From: Planctomycetota bacterium
Lineage (GTDB): Bacteria > Planctomycetota > Brocadiia > SM23-32 > JAKLEA01
NCBI GenBank assembly: GCA_022711755.1
Contig: JAKLEA010000011.1
Location: 122,059 to 186,058 of the forward strand
Length of the DNA stretch: 64,000 nt
Reading direction: 5' to 3'
Each line of letters begins with the position of its first letter. Positions within the stretch are counted from its first letter, which is position 1. This document shows positions 26,690-35,756 of the stretch, piece by piece. The position numbers and the translations under genes are program-made. Under the pieces are notes generated by a model that was given only the letters and a program-made list of their open reading frames with translations, was not told the DNA's origin and searched no databases.

Positions 26690-28516
26690 ATGAGGCATTT
26701 TATTCAGGACTTCTTCCGGAACTACGAAGCTGAGGTTGCCGAGGCGGACGGCGGCCTGAAGATAAAGCTCACGGAAGAGCTTGCGCAGGTATTCGGCCAG
26801 CCGGAATTCAAACTCGTTTTCTCAACACGCGAGCTTGACGAAGAATCAGACCTGGTGACGCCGGGCAGTCCGGTGATGGACCGCATACACGACTTTCTGC
26901 AGGAGCGGGGGCAGAAGCTTTTCGCAGAGCTTACTCCCAGGCGCGAAGCCGACCAGACTCTCGGCGCGTTACGCTTCGGCAACTGCGCGGCGAGCATGAA
27001 AAAGGGGCCGAGGCGTAAGGTGGCGGACACGTATTTCACGATCAAGGTCATCTTCCTGAGCGATGAGAAATCCGAGGAGATTCACACCGTTCTGGTTGAC
27101 CGCGACGGCAAGACGCAGATTGTCGCCATGCTACCGTGGGATGATGACGCTCCCCCGGAGCAGGTTGCGGCGCCGCCCCGGACGGCGGAGGAAATGAAGG
27201 AGGACTTCGCAGCAGCCCGCCGCGCGCTGGCTGACTTCCTTCGCCCGCGCACGACTCAGATTCGGGAGGAGCTTGTCGCGCGCGCGCACGCGGCAGTCAC
27301 ACGCCTGAGAAGTTACTACGCGCAGCAACTGGCGGAATTGAACGCCGAGTTTGACGCCGGCGACAGGAACTTGGCACAGGAAGTCACGGACGAACGTCAG
27401 GACAAGATCGCGGCGGAGATAGAGCGACACCGCCTTCTGGTAACGTTTCACCTTGTCAACGTCATGGTCCTGCGGCGTACGGTTCAGACGGTGGAGGTTG
27501 GATTGCGCTCCAGCCGGGCGACAGCGGACCTGTCGCTCGAATTCGACCTTTATTCCGGGAAGCTGACCGGCCTTAAATGTGGACATTGCGGGGCGGAGAA
27601 ACCGGAGACGGTTCTCGGCGATTGTGGGCATACCGTCTGCTCCGACTGCGTGGGGTTGTGCGAAAAATGCGGCAAGACCATGTGCCGGAGCTGTCTGGCC
27701 GGAAAGTGCCACATATGCGTCAGGGAGGTCTGCCGCGAATGTATGAAACGATGCGCCGCCTGCAACGAGATCGCGTGCGCCGACCATCTGAAGACCTGCC
27801 AGATCTGCGGCGGGCAGGTTTGTGACCGGTGCGCCGCGCCGTGTTCGGATTGCGGGAAGACGATCTGCGCAAGCCACATGGTGGCCTGTGCCCGATGCGG
27901 CGGGCGCGTCTGCCCGGACTGTTCCGCGAAGTGCCCGCGCTGCGGCGGAACGGTCTGCCGCAGGCACAGGATTTCATGCGAACTGTGCGGACAGGAGGTC
28001 TGCGACAAGTGTGCGTCGTCCTGCGCGTCATGCGGAAAGCGCGTCTGCGACGCGCACCTTGTTTCCTGCAAGGAATGCGGCAGGCGGGGTTGCGAATCGC
28101 ACTTCATCAGGTGCGGCGTGAGTGAGGAATTCGTCTGCGCGGCCCACGCCTCGGAGTGCCCCAGGTGCGGGCGGCTCGCGCTCAACAGCCTTATGACGAC
28201 GTGCCCGTTGTGCCAGGAAACCGTCTGCCCGTTCTGCGCGACGGAAAAGGGGCTGTGCGTCCCATGCAGGGAAATAGCCGGCGGCCGCGCCCCCTTCGCC
28301 GAGCAGGAATTGCTGGATACGATCAACACGGAGGGCAGAATGCCCGAATTCCTGCTCAGACTGCAGGGATGGCGGTGCGCCCGAACGCGCGACCGATTGT
28401 TCCTGTCCGCCGCGACCAGCTACACGCGCGTGCTGGCGATATGCGACTGCAACGGGAAACTGCTGAAATGGAGACGATTCTCAAGATTCTATGAAGATGA
28501 AAACGGAAAGGGATGA
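26690..28516 (+). CDS. Multi-repeat Cys/His zinc-binding protein paired with SNF2 ATPase
   Basis: I do not recognise a named family for this 608-residue protein. Residues 1-170 form a mixed alpha/beta region with TPGSPVMDRIHDFLQERG, reminiscent of the post-helicase segment of RapA-like ATPases. Residues of about 170-290 are helical and charged (likely coiled coil). Residues 297-526 contain about fourteen repeats, mostly of 15 residues, with the pattern CxxCgxxxCxx(C/H)xxx. From repeat 3 to 10 the fourth ligand alternates Cys and His. Repeats 12 and 13 have lost ligands. A non-repeat tail of about 80 residues follows (LLRLQGWRCARTRDRLFL). It is co-transcribed with the SNF2 ATPase. I infer a zinc-rich adaptor that binds DNA, RNA or protein. 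No transmembrane segment is seen. Confidence 0.7.
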   Translation: MRHFIQDFFRNYEAEVAEADGGLKIKLTEELAQVFGQPEFKLVFSTRELDEESDLVTPGSPVMDRIHDFLQERGQKLFAELTPRREADQTLGALRFGNCAASMKKGPRRKVADTYFTIKVIFLSDEKSEEIHTVLVDRDGKTQIVAMLPWDDDAPPEQVAAPPRTAEEMKEDFAAARRALADFLRPRTTQIREELVARAHAAVTRLRSYYAQQLAELNAEFDAGDRNLAQEVTDERQDKIAAEIERHRLLVTFHLVNVMVLRRTVQTVEVGLRSSRATADLSLEFDLYSGKLTGLKCGHCGAEKPETVLGDCGHTVCSDCVGLCEKCGKTMCRSCLAGKCHICVREVCRECMKRCAACNEIACADHLKTCQICGGQVCDRCAAPCSDCGKTICASHMVACARCGGRVCPDCSAKCPRCGGTVCRRHRISCELCGQEVCDKCASSCASCGKRVCDAHLVSCKECGRRGCESHFIRCGVSEEFVCAAHASECPRCGRLALNSLMTTCPLCQETVCPFCATEKGLCVPCREIAGGRAPFAEQELLDTINTEGRMPEFLLRLQGWRCARTRDRLFLSAATSYTRVLAICDCNGKLLKWRRFSRFYEDENGKG

Positions 28517-28555
28517 AACCTTCCGCATCGCATCTCTCGTATTCCGAAATCATCT

Positions 28556-29701
28556 TCAGACTCCGGGGATATCAACCCAGCAACCATCCTGCGAGGATCG
28601 GATTGCGGAGTCCATGACCTGCTGGATATAGGCCCCGTCTCTGAGCGACGGGCGTGGATTCTCGTCCTTCGTTATCGCATCAAGGAAGTTATACAGGCAG
28701 TGGACGTGCCCGCGCATCCAGCCGATAGTGTTCTTCGGTCCGGGGAATCCGCCCGGCGGATCGAAGCGATGCACACAGGCGATGCGCTTCCAGCCGCGCT
28801 CGCCGCCGAGCGGCTTCTCGGCCTCCCGCGCGTCATACGCCTCCAGCCAGTTCGGATCCATAAGGTTGAAGCGAAGCGCGCCCCTCTCGCCGTGAATCTC
28901 GAAGCGCAGTTCGTCCTCCGCCCCCGTCGCCAGCCGCCACGCCTCGATCGTTCCGACCGCTCCGTCAGGCATCTTCATGTTCAGAATTGCAACGTCATCC
29001 ACCCCGACCTTTGCCTTTCCCGATCCGTCCTTCAGCGGTCTTTCCTTTATCATCGTCTCCAGCGAGGCGTTCACCTTCGCGTATGGACCGAGAAGACCGT
29101 AGATAAGATCGAGCGCGTGCGAACCGAGGTCGCCCAGCGCGCCGCAGCCGGATTGCGCGGCGTCAAGCCGCCACGTCATCGGGCGGGTCGGGTCAATGTA
29201 TCCCGCGTGGAGGTACTCCGCCCGGAAGCCGAAAACACGCCCCAGGAATCCTTCGTCAATAAGCTGTTTCGCCCGCATCGTAGCGGGGAAGAAGCGATAC
29301 TGGAAGGTCATCTGGAACTTGCCCCTGTAGCCTGTACGTTCGGCGATGTTGAGCAGGTCCCTGGCCTCATCCGCATTCAACGCAAGGGGCTTGTCGCAAT
29401 AGATATGCTTGCCCGCGCGCATCGCGTCGGCCACGAAGTCGTGATGCAGGTTGTTGGGCGCGCAGCAATGCACGATCTGTATGTCGTCCCTGTTCAGCAG
29501 TTCCCTGTAATCGGTCGTCCCGAAGTCGAAACCCAGCAGGTCGCGCGACGCCTCCGCCGTTTGCCGGCTGGAAGTACACACGCCTACCAGTTTCGCCTTG
29601 ACGGGGGCGGGGTTGTAGTAGATCGGCAGGTTCAGATAACCGTATGCATGAACCTTGCCGATGAAACCGAATCCGTAAAATCCGACTCCGTATGTCTGCA
29701 T
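28556..29701 (-). CDS. Gfo/Idh/MocA-family oxidoreductase
   Basis: The 381-residue protein has the Rossmann nucleotide site GVGFYGFGFIGKVHAYGY, the substrate-domain motif YCDKPLALNADEA with the EKP-type lysine (here DKP), and the catalytic-region stretch LGDLGSHALDLIYGLLG. These are diagnostic for NAD(P)-dependent dehydrogenases of sugars and inositols. MQTYGVGF at 29701 is chosen as start because GGAG lies about 7 bases upstream and the glycine loop then falls near the N-terminus. It converges on the SNF2 operon and stands alone, so its substrate cannot be read from context. Confidence 0.87.
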   Translation of the reverse strand: MQTYGVGFYGFGFIGKVHAYGYLNLPIYYNPAPVKAKLVGVCTSSRQTAEASRDLLGFDFGTTDYRELLNRDDIQIVHCCAPNNLHHDFVADAMRAGKHIYCDKPLALNADEARDLLNIAERTGYRGKFQMTFQYRFFPATMRAKQLIDEGFLGRVFGFRAEYLHAGYIDPTRPMTWRLDAAQSGCGALGDLGSHALDLIYGLLGPYAKVNASLETMIKERPLKDGSGKAKVGVDDVAILNMKMPDGAVGTIEAWRLATGAEDELRFEIHGERGALRFNLMDPNWLEAYDAREAEKPLGGERGWKRIACVHRFDPPGGFPGPKNTIGWMRGHVHCLYNFLDAITKDENPRPSLRDGAYIQQVMDSAIRSSQDGCWVDIPGV

Positions 29702-30300
29702 CTCCAGTCTCCGTCCTTGTGTTCGAACGCCTACTGATGCTCGCACAATAGGGCATCAACAAACTGCAACGAAATTACCGTTTCGGTCATGTTCCAAGCA
29801 AGGAATGTGTCTCGAAATTGTGCGAACATCAGTAAATCGCCGATCCTGTAATGATGGAGAAATCGTAATCAAGGCGCGATGCGCATGATTTTTCCGGCAA
29901 CCTTGAAGGCCCGCGCATTGTAACCTGCCGCAGTGAAAAGCCGGATTGGATTTCCCGGAGCCTGAGATAATTGGTATGTCCAAGGAGATTGATATGCTTC
30001 GTAGACGCCACCTATAAAGATGCAGTCAATGCCTCCCTTCTGTCGCTAAAGCGACATCTTCCACCCATTTTCGCCTCTGCGCGAATAATGGGGGGAAGTG
30101 GACTCGAAGAGGCCGAAGGGGGGCAGAAACCGGCGATGTTCATATCCGGATAGATGGGCACATCCGGCAAATGCCGTATCCGTTCAAGAGCTTGCGCGGG
30201 ATTGCATCCGGATCGGGATTCTCATATAGAATATCGCTCATTGCGAGCCGGCTCCGGGCCGCTCCGCAGGATGACCCGCAAATTCCAGGAGTAATGTCCG
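29702..30300. other. Non-coding space with a palindromic repeat
   Basis: About 600 bases separate the divergent oxidoreductase and sulfatase genes. No credible gene is seen. Two adjacent hairpins lie at 30042-30098 and are listed separately. The last 100 bases before the sulfatase contain mixed GC-rich sequence and probably its promoter, though I could not pick convincing -35/-10 boxes. Confidence 0.5.
30042..30098. repeat. Double-hairpin intergenic element
   Basis: GTCGCT, AA and AGCGAC (30042-30055) form a perfect 6-bp hairpin. Immediately after it CTTCCACCCATT (30058-30069) pairs with AATGGGGGGAAG (30087-30098) over 11 of 12 positions. A partial copy of the first hairpin with its flank (CTTCTGTCGCT ... 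AAAGCG) lies near 13049-13066 upstream of oppA. This suggests a dispersed palindromic element rather than a site private to one gene. Confidence 0.5.
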
Positions 30301-31626
30301 ATGTCGAATCCGATCAATCGCCGCCGGTTCCTTCAGACGTGCGCAGCCGGCGCGGCTGCGGCCGCGCTTCCCTCATCGGTTGCTTCCGCAGCAGATGACG
30401 CCGCGAAATCCGACCGACCAAACATCATCGTCTTTCTGGCCGATGATCTGGGCTACGAGTGCATCGGCGCCAATGGCGGAGAATCCTACAAAACGCCCAA
30501 TCTGGATACTCTGGCGCAGACCGGCATCCGTTTCGAGCACTGCTACTCTCAACCGCTCTGCACGCCATCGCGCGTCCAGATTCTCACAGGACGCTACAAC
30601 AACCGTAATTACGTTCGCTTCGGACTGCTTGACTGGAAGGAAAAGACGTTTGGCAACATGCTGCGCGACGCCGGTTACGCCACGTGCGCGGCCGGCAAGT
30701 GGCAGCTTTCCGGGGAGAACGAGGCGCCGGGGCACTTCGGCTTCGACGAGTATTGCCTCTGGCAGCTTGCCATTCGCGGGCAACGATACGCCAATCCCAC
30801 CCTCACCATCAACGGCAAGGTTCATGCCTTTCCCGGAAGATTCGGGCCGGACATCGTATGCGACTTCGCAACGGACTTCATCAGCCGCAACGGCGCCAGA
30901 CCGTTCCTCATCTATTACCCGATGATGCTGACACACGCGCCATACGTTCCCACGCCGGATGGCCCCGACTGGCATCCGGAGCGGGAAAGCGACCAGGAAA
31001 AGGGCGGCAAAAATAAATACTTCGGCGACATGGTTTCCTACATGGATAAGATCGTCGGACGTGTCGTATCCCATCTTGAGAAACTCGGATTGCGGGAAAA
31101 AACCCTTATTCTATTCACCGGCGACAACGGAACGGGCCGCGGCATTGTCTCGCGATTCAAAGGGCGGGACGTTCCGGGGGAAAAGTCGTTCACCACTGAC
31201 GGCGGAACTCATGTCCCGCTAATCTGCAACTGCCCCGGCATGATCCCCGGCGGCCGTGTCACGCAGGACCTCGTGGACTTCACCGACTTCCTGCCCACGC
31301 TGGCCGAGGCCGCCGGCGCATCCCTACCGTCTGGAGTCGGCATTGACGGGCACAGCTTCGCCCCGCAAATGAGGGGGGCGAAGGGCAACCCGCGAGAGTG
31401 GGTATATTGCTGGTATGAGGCACGGCAGAAGCTTGGCGATGACAAGAAGGGTGAGTTCGCCCGCAATCAGCGCCACAAGCTCTACATTGACGGGCGCTTT
31501 TACGATGTTCCTGCCGATCCTTTCGAGCAGAAGGACCTGGCGAAGAGCGATCTCGGCGAGGAAGCCCGCGCCGCCAGGGCCGGACTTCAAAAAGTTCTGG
31601 ACGGAATGACGCCGCACATCAGGTAA
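30301..31626 (+). CDS. Tat-exported type I sulfatase
   Basis: The 441-residue protein has a twin-arginine signal (NRRRFLQTCAAGAAAAALP) and is exported folded. The metal site begins NIIVFLADDLGYECIG. The signature C87-T-P-S-R in QPLCTPSRVQILTGRY carries the cysteine converted to formylglycine, and GKWQLSG and LFTGDNGTGRG hold further active-site residues. It hydrolyses sulfate esters, probably on sulfated polysaccharide, in the periplasm. It therefore also depends on an anaerobic or aerobic formylglycine-generating enzyme that is not in the window. AGGAG lies 9 bases before the ATG. It is followed by a Gfo/Idh/MocA gene 37 bases later, a likely two-gene unit. Confidence 0.9.
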   Translation: MSNPINRRRFLQTCAAGAAAAALPSSVASAADDAAKSDRPNIIVFLADDLGYECIGANGGESYKTPNLDTLAQTGIRFEHCYSQPLCTPSRVQILTGRYNNRNYVRFGLLDWKEKTFGNMLRDAGYATCAAGKWQLSGENEAPGHFGFDEYCLWQLAIRGQRYANPTLTINGKVHAFPGRFGPDIVCDFATDFISRNGARPFLIYYPMMLTHAPYVPTPDGPDWHPERESDQEKGGKNKYFGDMVSYMDKIVGRVVSHLEKLGLREKTLILFTGDNGTGRGIVSRFKGRDVPGEKSFTTDGGTHVPLICNCPGMIPGGRVTQDLVDFTDFLPTLAEAAGASLPSGVGIDGHSFAPQMRGAKGNPREWVYCWYEARQKLGDDKKGEFARNQRHKLYIDGRFYDVPADPFEQKDLAKSDLGEEARAARAGLQKVLDGMTPHIR

Positions 31627-31663
31627 TACTGAATCCTCATTTTGTGTAATGGAGGATGTGATA

Positions 31664-32704
31664 ATGAAACGAATCGGGCTTATGGGTTGCGGAACAGTTG
31701 CGAACTATGGGCACATTCCGGCAATCAAAGCCACGCCGGGCATCGAGCTTGCATCTATCTACGATCCCGACCGGGAGCGCCTGGAAGCCGCGCAGAAACG
31801 CTTCGACATCCCGGGGGCGTTCACGAATCAGGATGACTTCTTCTCGTCAGGGTTGGACGGCGTCTGCATAACCTCCCCGGCACACTGCCACAGGGATAAC
31901 GTCCTTGCCGCCGTCGGGCGCGTCGGCCACGTCCTGTGCGAGAAGCCGCTGGCGTTGACCGAAAACGACGCGGAGGAGATGATCGAAGCGGCGCGCCGGG
32001 CCGGCTGCGGCCTTTACACCGGACTGACATATCGGTTCAGCCCGGTTTCCCAGCGGATACGGCAGTTGGTGGCCGAAAAAGCCATTGGAGAAACACGCAT
32101 ACTGCGTCTTATATACATCTGGAACCTGCACGGCCTTTATGAGACTGACGAGTCCGGCAACCGAAGGCTCCGGGAGCGCCGCGTCGGCCGGATGCTCGAG
32201 GGCGGGCCGATGATTGACTGCGGTGTGCATCAGATTGACCTCGCTCGGTGGTGGACAGGCTCCGAGGTCGCGGAGCAGAGGGCATTCGGGGCGTGGGCGG
32301 ACCGCTTCGATGCGCCGGATCACGTCTTTCTGCATATGGAGCACAAGTGCGGCGCGCACAGCTTCGTTGAGATGAGCTACTCGTTCTGCATGACCGCGAA
32401 GGAGCCGGTTCACAGCTTCGTGTATCACCTGATCGGCCCGGACGGCGTCATCATCTTCGACCGGGAGAGGCGCGTTTTCGAGATGAGAACGTCGGCTGGG
32501 ACAACGCGCTTTCCGGTCCATGACGAGAAAGGCTTCGCCATCATGTACGAAGCCTTTGCCCGCGCCATGCGAACGGGCGATCCCGGCGACCTGCCCTCGG
32601 GCGAGGACGGCTTGATCGCCACCCGCATCGCCCGATGCGCTACCGAGGAGGCAATGCGTAATCGCTGCTCGCCCCCCGCGTCACTGCCGCGAGGGGGAGA
32701 GTGA
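31664..32704 (+). CDS. Gfo/Idh/MocA-family oxidoreductase
   Basis: The 346-residue protein starts MKRIGLMGCGTVANYGHIPA with the nucleotide-binding glycine loop, then VLCEKPLALTENDAEEM (EKP motif) and MLEGGPMIDCGVHQIDLARWW, the catalytic-region motif with His. It is an NAD(P)-dependent sugar dehydrogenase type. The ATG at 31664 has GGAGG 8 bases upstream, better than an ATG at 31649 that overlaps that site. Just downstream of the sulfatase, it may process a desulfated sugar. Confidence 0.87.
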   Translation: MKRIGLMGCGTVANYGHIPAIKATPGIELASIYDPDRERLEAAQKRFDIPGAFTNQDDFFSSGLDGVCITSPAHCHRDNVLAAVGRVGHVLCEKPLALTENDAEEMIEAARRAGCGLYTGLTYRFSPVSQRIRQLVAEKAIGETRILRLIYIWNLHGLYETDESGNRRLRERRVGRMLEGGPMIDCGVHQIDLARWWTGSEVAEQRAFGAWADRFDAPDHVFLHMEHKCGAHSFVEMSYSFCMTAKEPVHSFVYHLIGPDGVIIFDRERRVFEMRTSAGTTRFPVHDEKGFAIMYEAFARAMRTGDPGDLPSGEDGLIATRIARCATEEAMRNRCSPPASLPRGGE

Positions 32705-32777
32705 GAGATCGCAGGAGACAGAGAGGGGCGGAGACTGTTTACGTGGGCATAAGTTGTCGAAGTCGGGCCTAATCATG

Positions 32778-32792
32778 GATTCTTCAAGAATC
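32778..32792. repeat. Short perfect palindrome
   Basis: GATTCTT, C, AAGAATC is an exact 15-base palindrome, preceded by TG and followed by ATTTCGC. It lies in the 134-base space before the membrane protein gene and could be an operator or a weak terminator hairpin for the oxidoreductase gene. Confidence 0.3.
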
Positions 32793-32838
32793 ATTTCGCT
32801 CTTGCCAACCTGCTGTTGCTGAGGCTATCCTGATTGCC

Positions 32839-33648
32839 ATGAGTCAGGGGAAGGACAAGGAAGTCTTATACTCGGTCTCACCGGCAACGGTTCGCGTCAT
32901 CTTCGCGGGGTTGTCTCTGGGGATGGCGCTGACGATCGTGGGACACGTCCTGAGGCAATTCACAGTCGGGCCTGCGGGCGGGATAACGACCGTTCTGGGT
33001 TGGGCGTCGTGCGGGCTGGCAGCAGGCGCGCTGACGGAATATATCCGCCCCGGAAGACTGCGCAAGTTGTCCGCCCTGCTGCTGACGCTCTGCCTGGGTG
33101 TCTTTGTTGTCTACGTCGGCGCGCAGGCGGTCGCGCTTTCGATTCTGCGTTCGGATGGGGACTCGGCGTCCGCCGCGCCACCGCAGGGCGCCGCAAACCC
33201 GGAACTTGAAAGCCGGACGGAGAAGGCACTGAAAAGCGTGCGCAGCCAGGGGCCGTCATTGCAGTCGTCATTGCGCAACAGCGGGACGGTGAGCGCGCTA
33301 ATGATGGCAGTGATCGAGCTTGCGGGGGCGTTTGTGTTTCTGGTGATTGTCGCTGAGATCGTCGGCATCCAGCGCGAGGACGGCTGCGCCGGACGGGCGC
33401 GAAGCCGGGCCAACGCGGCGGCGGCGATTTATCTACTCCCGGCAGGCGCGGCGCTGATATTCGCCTTTTTCTCCCCGGGGCGTTTGCGCGGTTCGGCAGA
33501 GAGCCTGTCGGCCCGGATGGGGCCGTGGGCATACGCGGCGCTGGGGGTCTGGGTGTTCCCGCTAATCTGGTTGGTGCTGTCCCCGCTCGGGATGCTCAAA
33601 ACACTATCCGAAGAACGAGAGGAAACGAAGCAGCCAGAGAAGGAATAG
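32839..33648 (+). CDS. Polytopic membrane protein of unknown function
   Basis: I do not recognise the family. The 269-residue protein has about six hydrophobic segments, at roughly residues 15-40, 46-64, 75-99, 150-174, 192-212 and 226-250. A soluble, charged loop (ALKSVRSQGPSLQSSLRNSG) lies between segments 3 and 4, and a charged cytoplasmic tail follows the last segment. No catalytic motif or transporter signature is seen. It stands alone between an oxidoreductase and a convergent aldolase gene. No strong ribosome site precedes the ATG. Confidence 0.65.
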   Translation: MSQGKDKEVLYSVSPATVRVIFAGLSLGMALTIVGHVLRQFTVGPAGGITTVLGWASCGLAAGALTEYIRPGRLRKLSALLLTLCLGVFVVYVGAQAVALSILRSDGDSASAAPPQGAANPELESRTEKALKSVRSQGPSLQSSLRNSGTVSALMMAVIELAGAFVFLVIVAEIVGIQREDGCAGRARSRANAAAAIYLLPAGAALIFAFFSPGRLRGSAESLSARMGPWAYAALGVWVFPLIWLVLSPLGMLKTLSEEREETKQPEKE

Positions 33649-33733
33649 ACTTTTAGCTTTCATCTCATTCCCCTGGATAAGGTCCGGGCGCGGCGTGTCT
33701 CGCTCATGCGGGGTGTGCAAAAAACTTGACTCG

Positions 33734-35737
33734 CTATCGAACCATCACCTGGCCGCCGTCAACCAGCAGCACCTGTCCGGTAATCTTCGACGCGTTGTCC
33801 GAACAAAGGAATACCACTGCGTTGCCGACGTCCTCCCACGTGATTTCCTTGTTCAGGGGCGAGAGGCTGATGTAGTAGGGGATCACTTCCTCCGGCTTGA
33901 TTCCGCGCTTGGCGGCGCACATCTTGATGTATTCCGGGTTCCATATTTTTGACCCCTGGAAGACGTTGCCGGGAGCGACGCAGTTGACGCGTATGCCGCG
34001 CGGGGCAAGCTCCAGCGCCCACCCGCGCGCAAGGTGAATCTCCCCCGCCTTCGTCGCGTTATATGCGGAATTTGATTTCGAGGCGTCAAGCCCGGTCTTG
34101 CTGGCGACATTGACAATGTTGCCGCCGCTGTTTTGCCGCGTGAAGACGCGGGCGGCCTCGCGCCCCATCAGGAAGTACCCCGTAAGGTTGATATCCAGGG
34201 TTTTCTTCCATTGCGCGAGGGGGAAATCCGTCAGCGCGTGCGCCGGAGCGATGCCGGCGGCGTTGACGAGGATGTCCAGCCCGCCCAGCTTGCAGACCGC
34301 CTGGTAGAACAGGTCGGCGACGCTGCTCTCGTCCGTCACGTCCGCCTTCATCGGAGTCGCTTTCGGGCTTCCGTCCTTCTTGATGATTTCGGCGGTTTCG
34401 GCTGCGGCCTGTTCATCAACGTCAGCGAGGATGAGGTACGCGCCGGCCTTTGCCAGGTGAATTGATATTCCGCGCCCAAGCCCGCTGCCCGCGCCTGTTA
34501 CAAGCGCCACGCGCCCGGCAAGGGGGAGTTTCGCGTCCCGGGCAGCGGCCAGCGCCTTGCGGAACCGCTCGACCTCCCACTCGCCCAAGTAGTCTACCTG
34601 ACGCTTCGTCATGCAGCGGAAGCCGCCGAGGTCTTCTGCGATGACCGCCGAGCGCATCGCGCAGTGCGTGACAGTCTCAGCGTCCTGCGCAAGGCTCCAC
34701 GTGGAGCCGCAGGAGAAGAGGCCTAGACCCTGGACGAGAACGCAGGCCGGAACCAGCCCGGCTTGGGCCTTCTTCCGGGCGGCCGCGACATTTTTCTCGA
34801 TCAACTGCGGGAGGCGGTCCGCGTTTGCCGGCATCTTGACCAGAATCGGGTACTTCACGGCGTAGACGTAATGGTCCGGCATGCTCGGCGCTTTGGCGCA
34901 GATCGCCATGCCGGAAGGATGCGACATGAAGTCGGCAACATCGTTGGATTCGGAGAATCTGACAAGCGCCTTCGCGCCATAAATGTCCGAGTAGAGCGCT
35001 CTGAGCTTGGCGCAGGCCAGTTGGACGGTCTTGCGTTTCACGTCCTCTGCAAGAGGAGCGATGGGTTTGCGCTGAGGGCGTTCTGCCCGCCAGTATTCTT
35101 CCGCCCTGCGGTTCAAGTCGCGGGTGACTTCCAGCGCTTCCTGGGTGGAGGGCTTTGCTACGAAGACGCCGTGGTTGGCCAGGAACGCAATCTCCGGATC
35201 GCGCCCGTGCTCTTTTCGGTAGGACTCGATGGCCTCCAGCATCTTCACAGCCAGCGGATACCCCGGATCGCCGTAGGGGACGAACATAAAGGGCGGCAGC
35301 CCCGACTTCGGGCCGAATAACTCGTCAAGCAGTTCGCGGTCACGAACGCAACAGAGCAGACCATTGAGCACGGCGGGGTGCGTATGGACCACAGCCTTGG
35401 GCAGAAGCGCGTGCAGCGATGTTTCCACCGACGGACGGCCGGGCAGGTCGTCAAGACACGCCTCCTTCAAGCGCGTCAGCACGACTTCCTCGCGGCGCTG
35501 GGGGGGCAGATTCTGGATGGACCGGTCGCGCAGCATCTCGACGCACATGGCGACATCAACCATCCTGTAACCCTTGCCCTCGGACATCTCTGCCAGCGGG
35601 GTGCCGCTGGCTTTTACGTACATCCTGCGCCCGTCAGCCGTCTTGACGGAGGTATTGCCGCCGCCCCCCTGCACGAGGGCCGGATCGCTTCCAACCTGGC
35701 GTGAAATCTCGATCAGTTCCTTCAGCGCTGAGTCCAT
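33734..35737 (-). CDS. Bifunctional aldolase / short-chain dehydrogenase (RhaD-type)
   Basis: The 667-residue protein joins a class II aldolase domain (residues about 1-390) to an SDR domain (about 415-667). The aldolase part has VQGGGGNTSVKTADG, the zinc histidines in KAVVHTHPAVLNGL and FLANHGVFVAKPS. The SDR part has GRVALVTGAGSGLGRG for NAD binding, NAAGIAPA, and the catalytic S/Y/K with YNATKAG. This is the architecture of rhamnulose-1-phosphate aldolase/L-lactaldehyde dehydrogenase used in rhamnose or fucose breakdown. No rhamnose isomerase or kinase is adjacent, so the sugar is inferred from family only. It appears to be monocistronic. Confidence 0.88.
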   Translation of the reverse strand: MDSALKELIEISRQVGSDPALVQGGGGNTSVKTADGRRMYVKASGTPLAEMSEGKGYRMVDVAMCVEMLRDRSIQNLPPQRREEVVLTRLKEACLDDLPGRPSVETSLHALLPKAVVHTHPAVLNGLLCCVRDRELLDELFGPKSGLPPFMFVPYGDPGYPLAVKMLEAIESYRKEHGRDPEIAFLANHGVFVAKPSTQEALEVTRDLNRRAEEYWRAERPQRKPIAPLAEDVKRKTVQLACAKLRALYSDIYGAKALVRFSESNDVADFMSHPSGMAICAKAPSMPDHYVYAVKYPILVKMPANADRLPQLIEKNVAAARKKAQAGLVPACVLVQGLGLFSCGSTWSLAQDAETVTHCAMRSAVIAEDLGGFRCMTKRQVDYLGEWEVERFRKALAAARDAKLPLAGRVALVTGAGSGLGRGISIHLAKAGAYLILADVDEQAAAETAEIIKKDGSPKATPMKADVTDESSVADLFYQAVCKLGGLDILVNAAGIAPAHALTDFPLAQWKKTLDINLTGYFLMGREAARVFTRQNSGGNIVNVASKTGLDASKSNSAYNATKAGEIHLARGWALELAPRGIRVNCVAPGNVFQGSKIWNPEYIKMCAAKRGIKPEEVIPYYISLSPLNKEITWEDVGNAVVFLCSDNASKITGQVLLVDGGQVMVR

Positions 35738-35756
35738 TGCGCGAATCTCCGTTCAA

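Noticed and set aside
27550..28329. Minus-strand open frames opposite the zinc-repeat gene
   Set aside because: They mirror the Cys repeats as His/Ser/Gln-rich periodic sequence, which is only a consequence of the repeat on the coding strand.
24652..28516. Annotation of the SNF2 pair as DISARM
   Set aside because: No DNA methylase, DrmA, DrmB or nuclease gene is adjacent; only the ATPase is DrmD-like.
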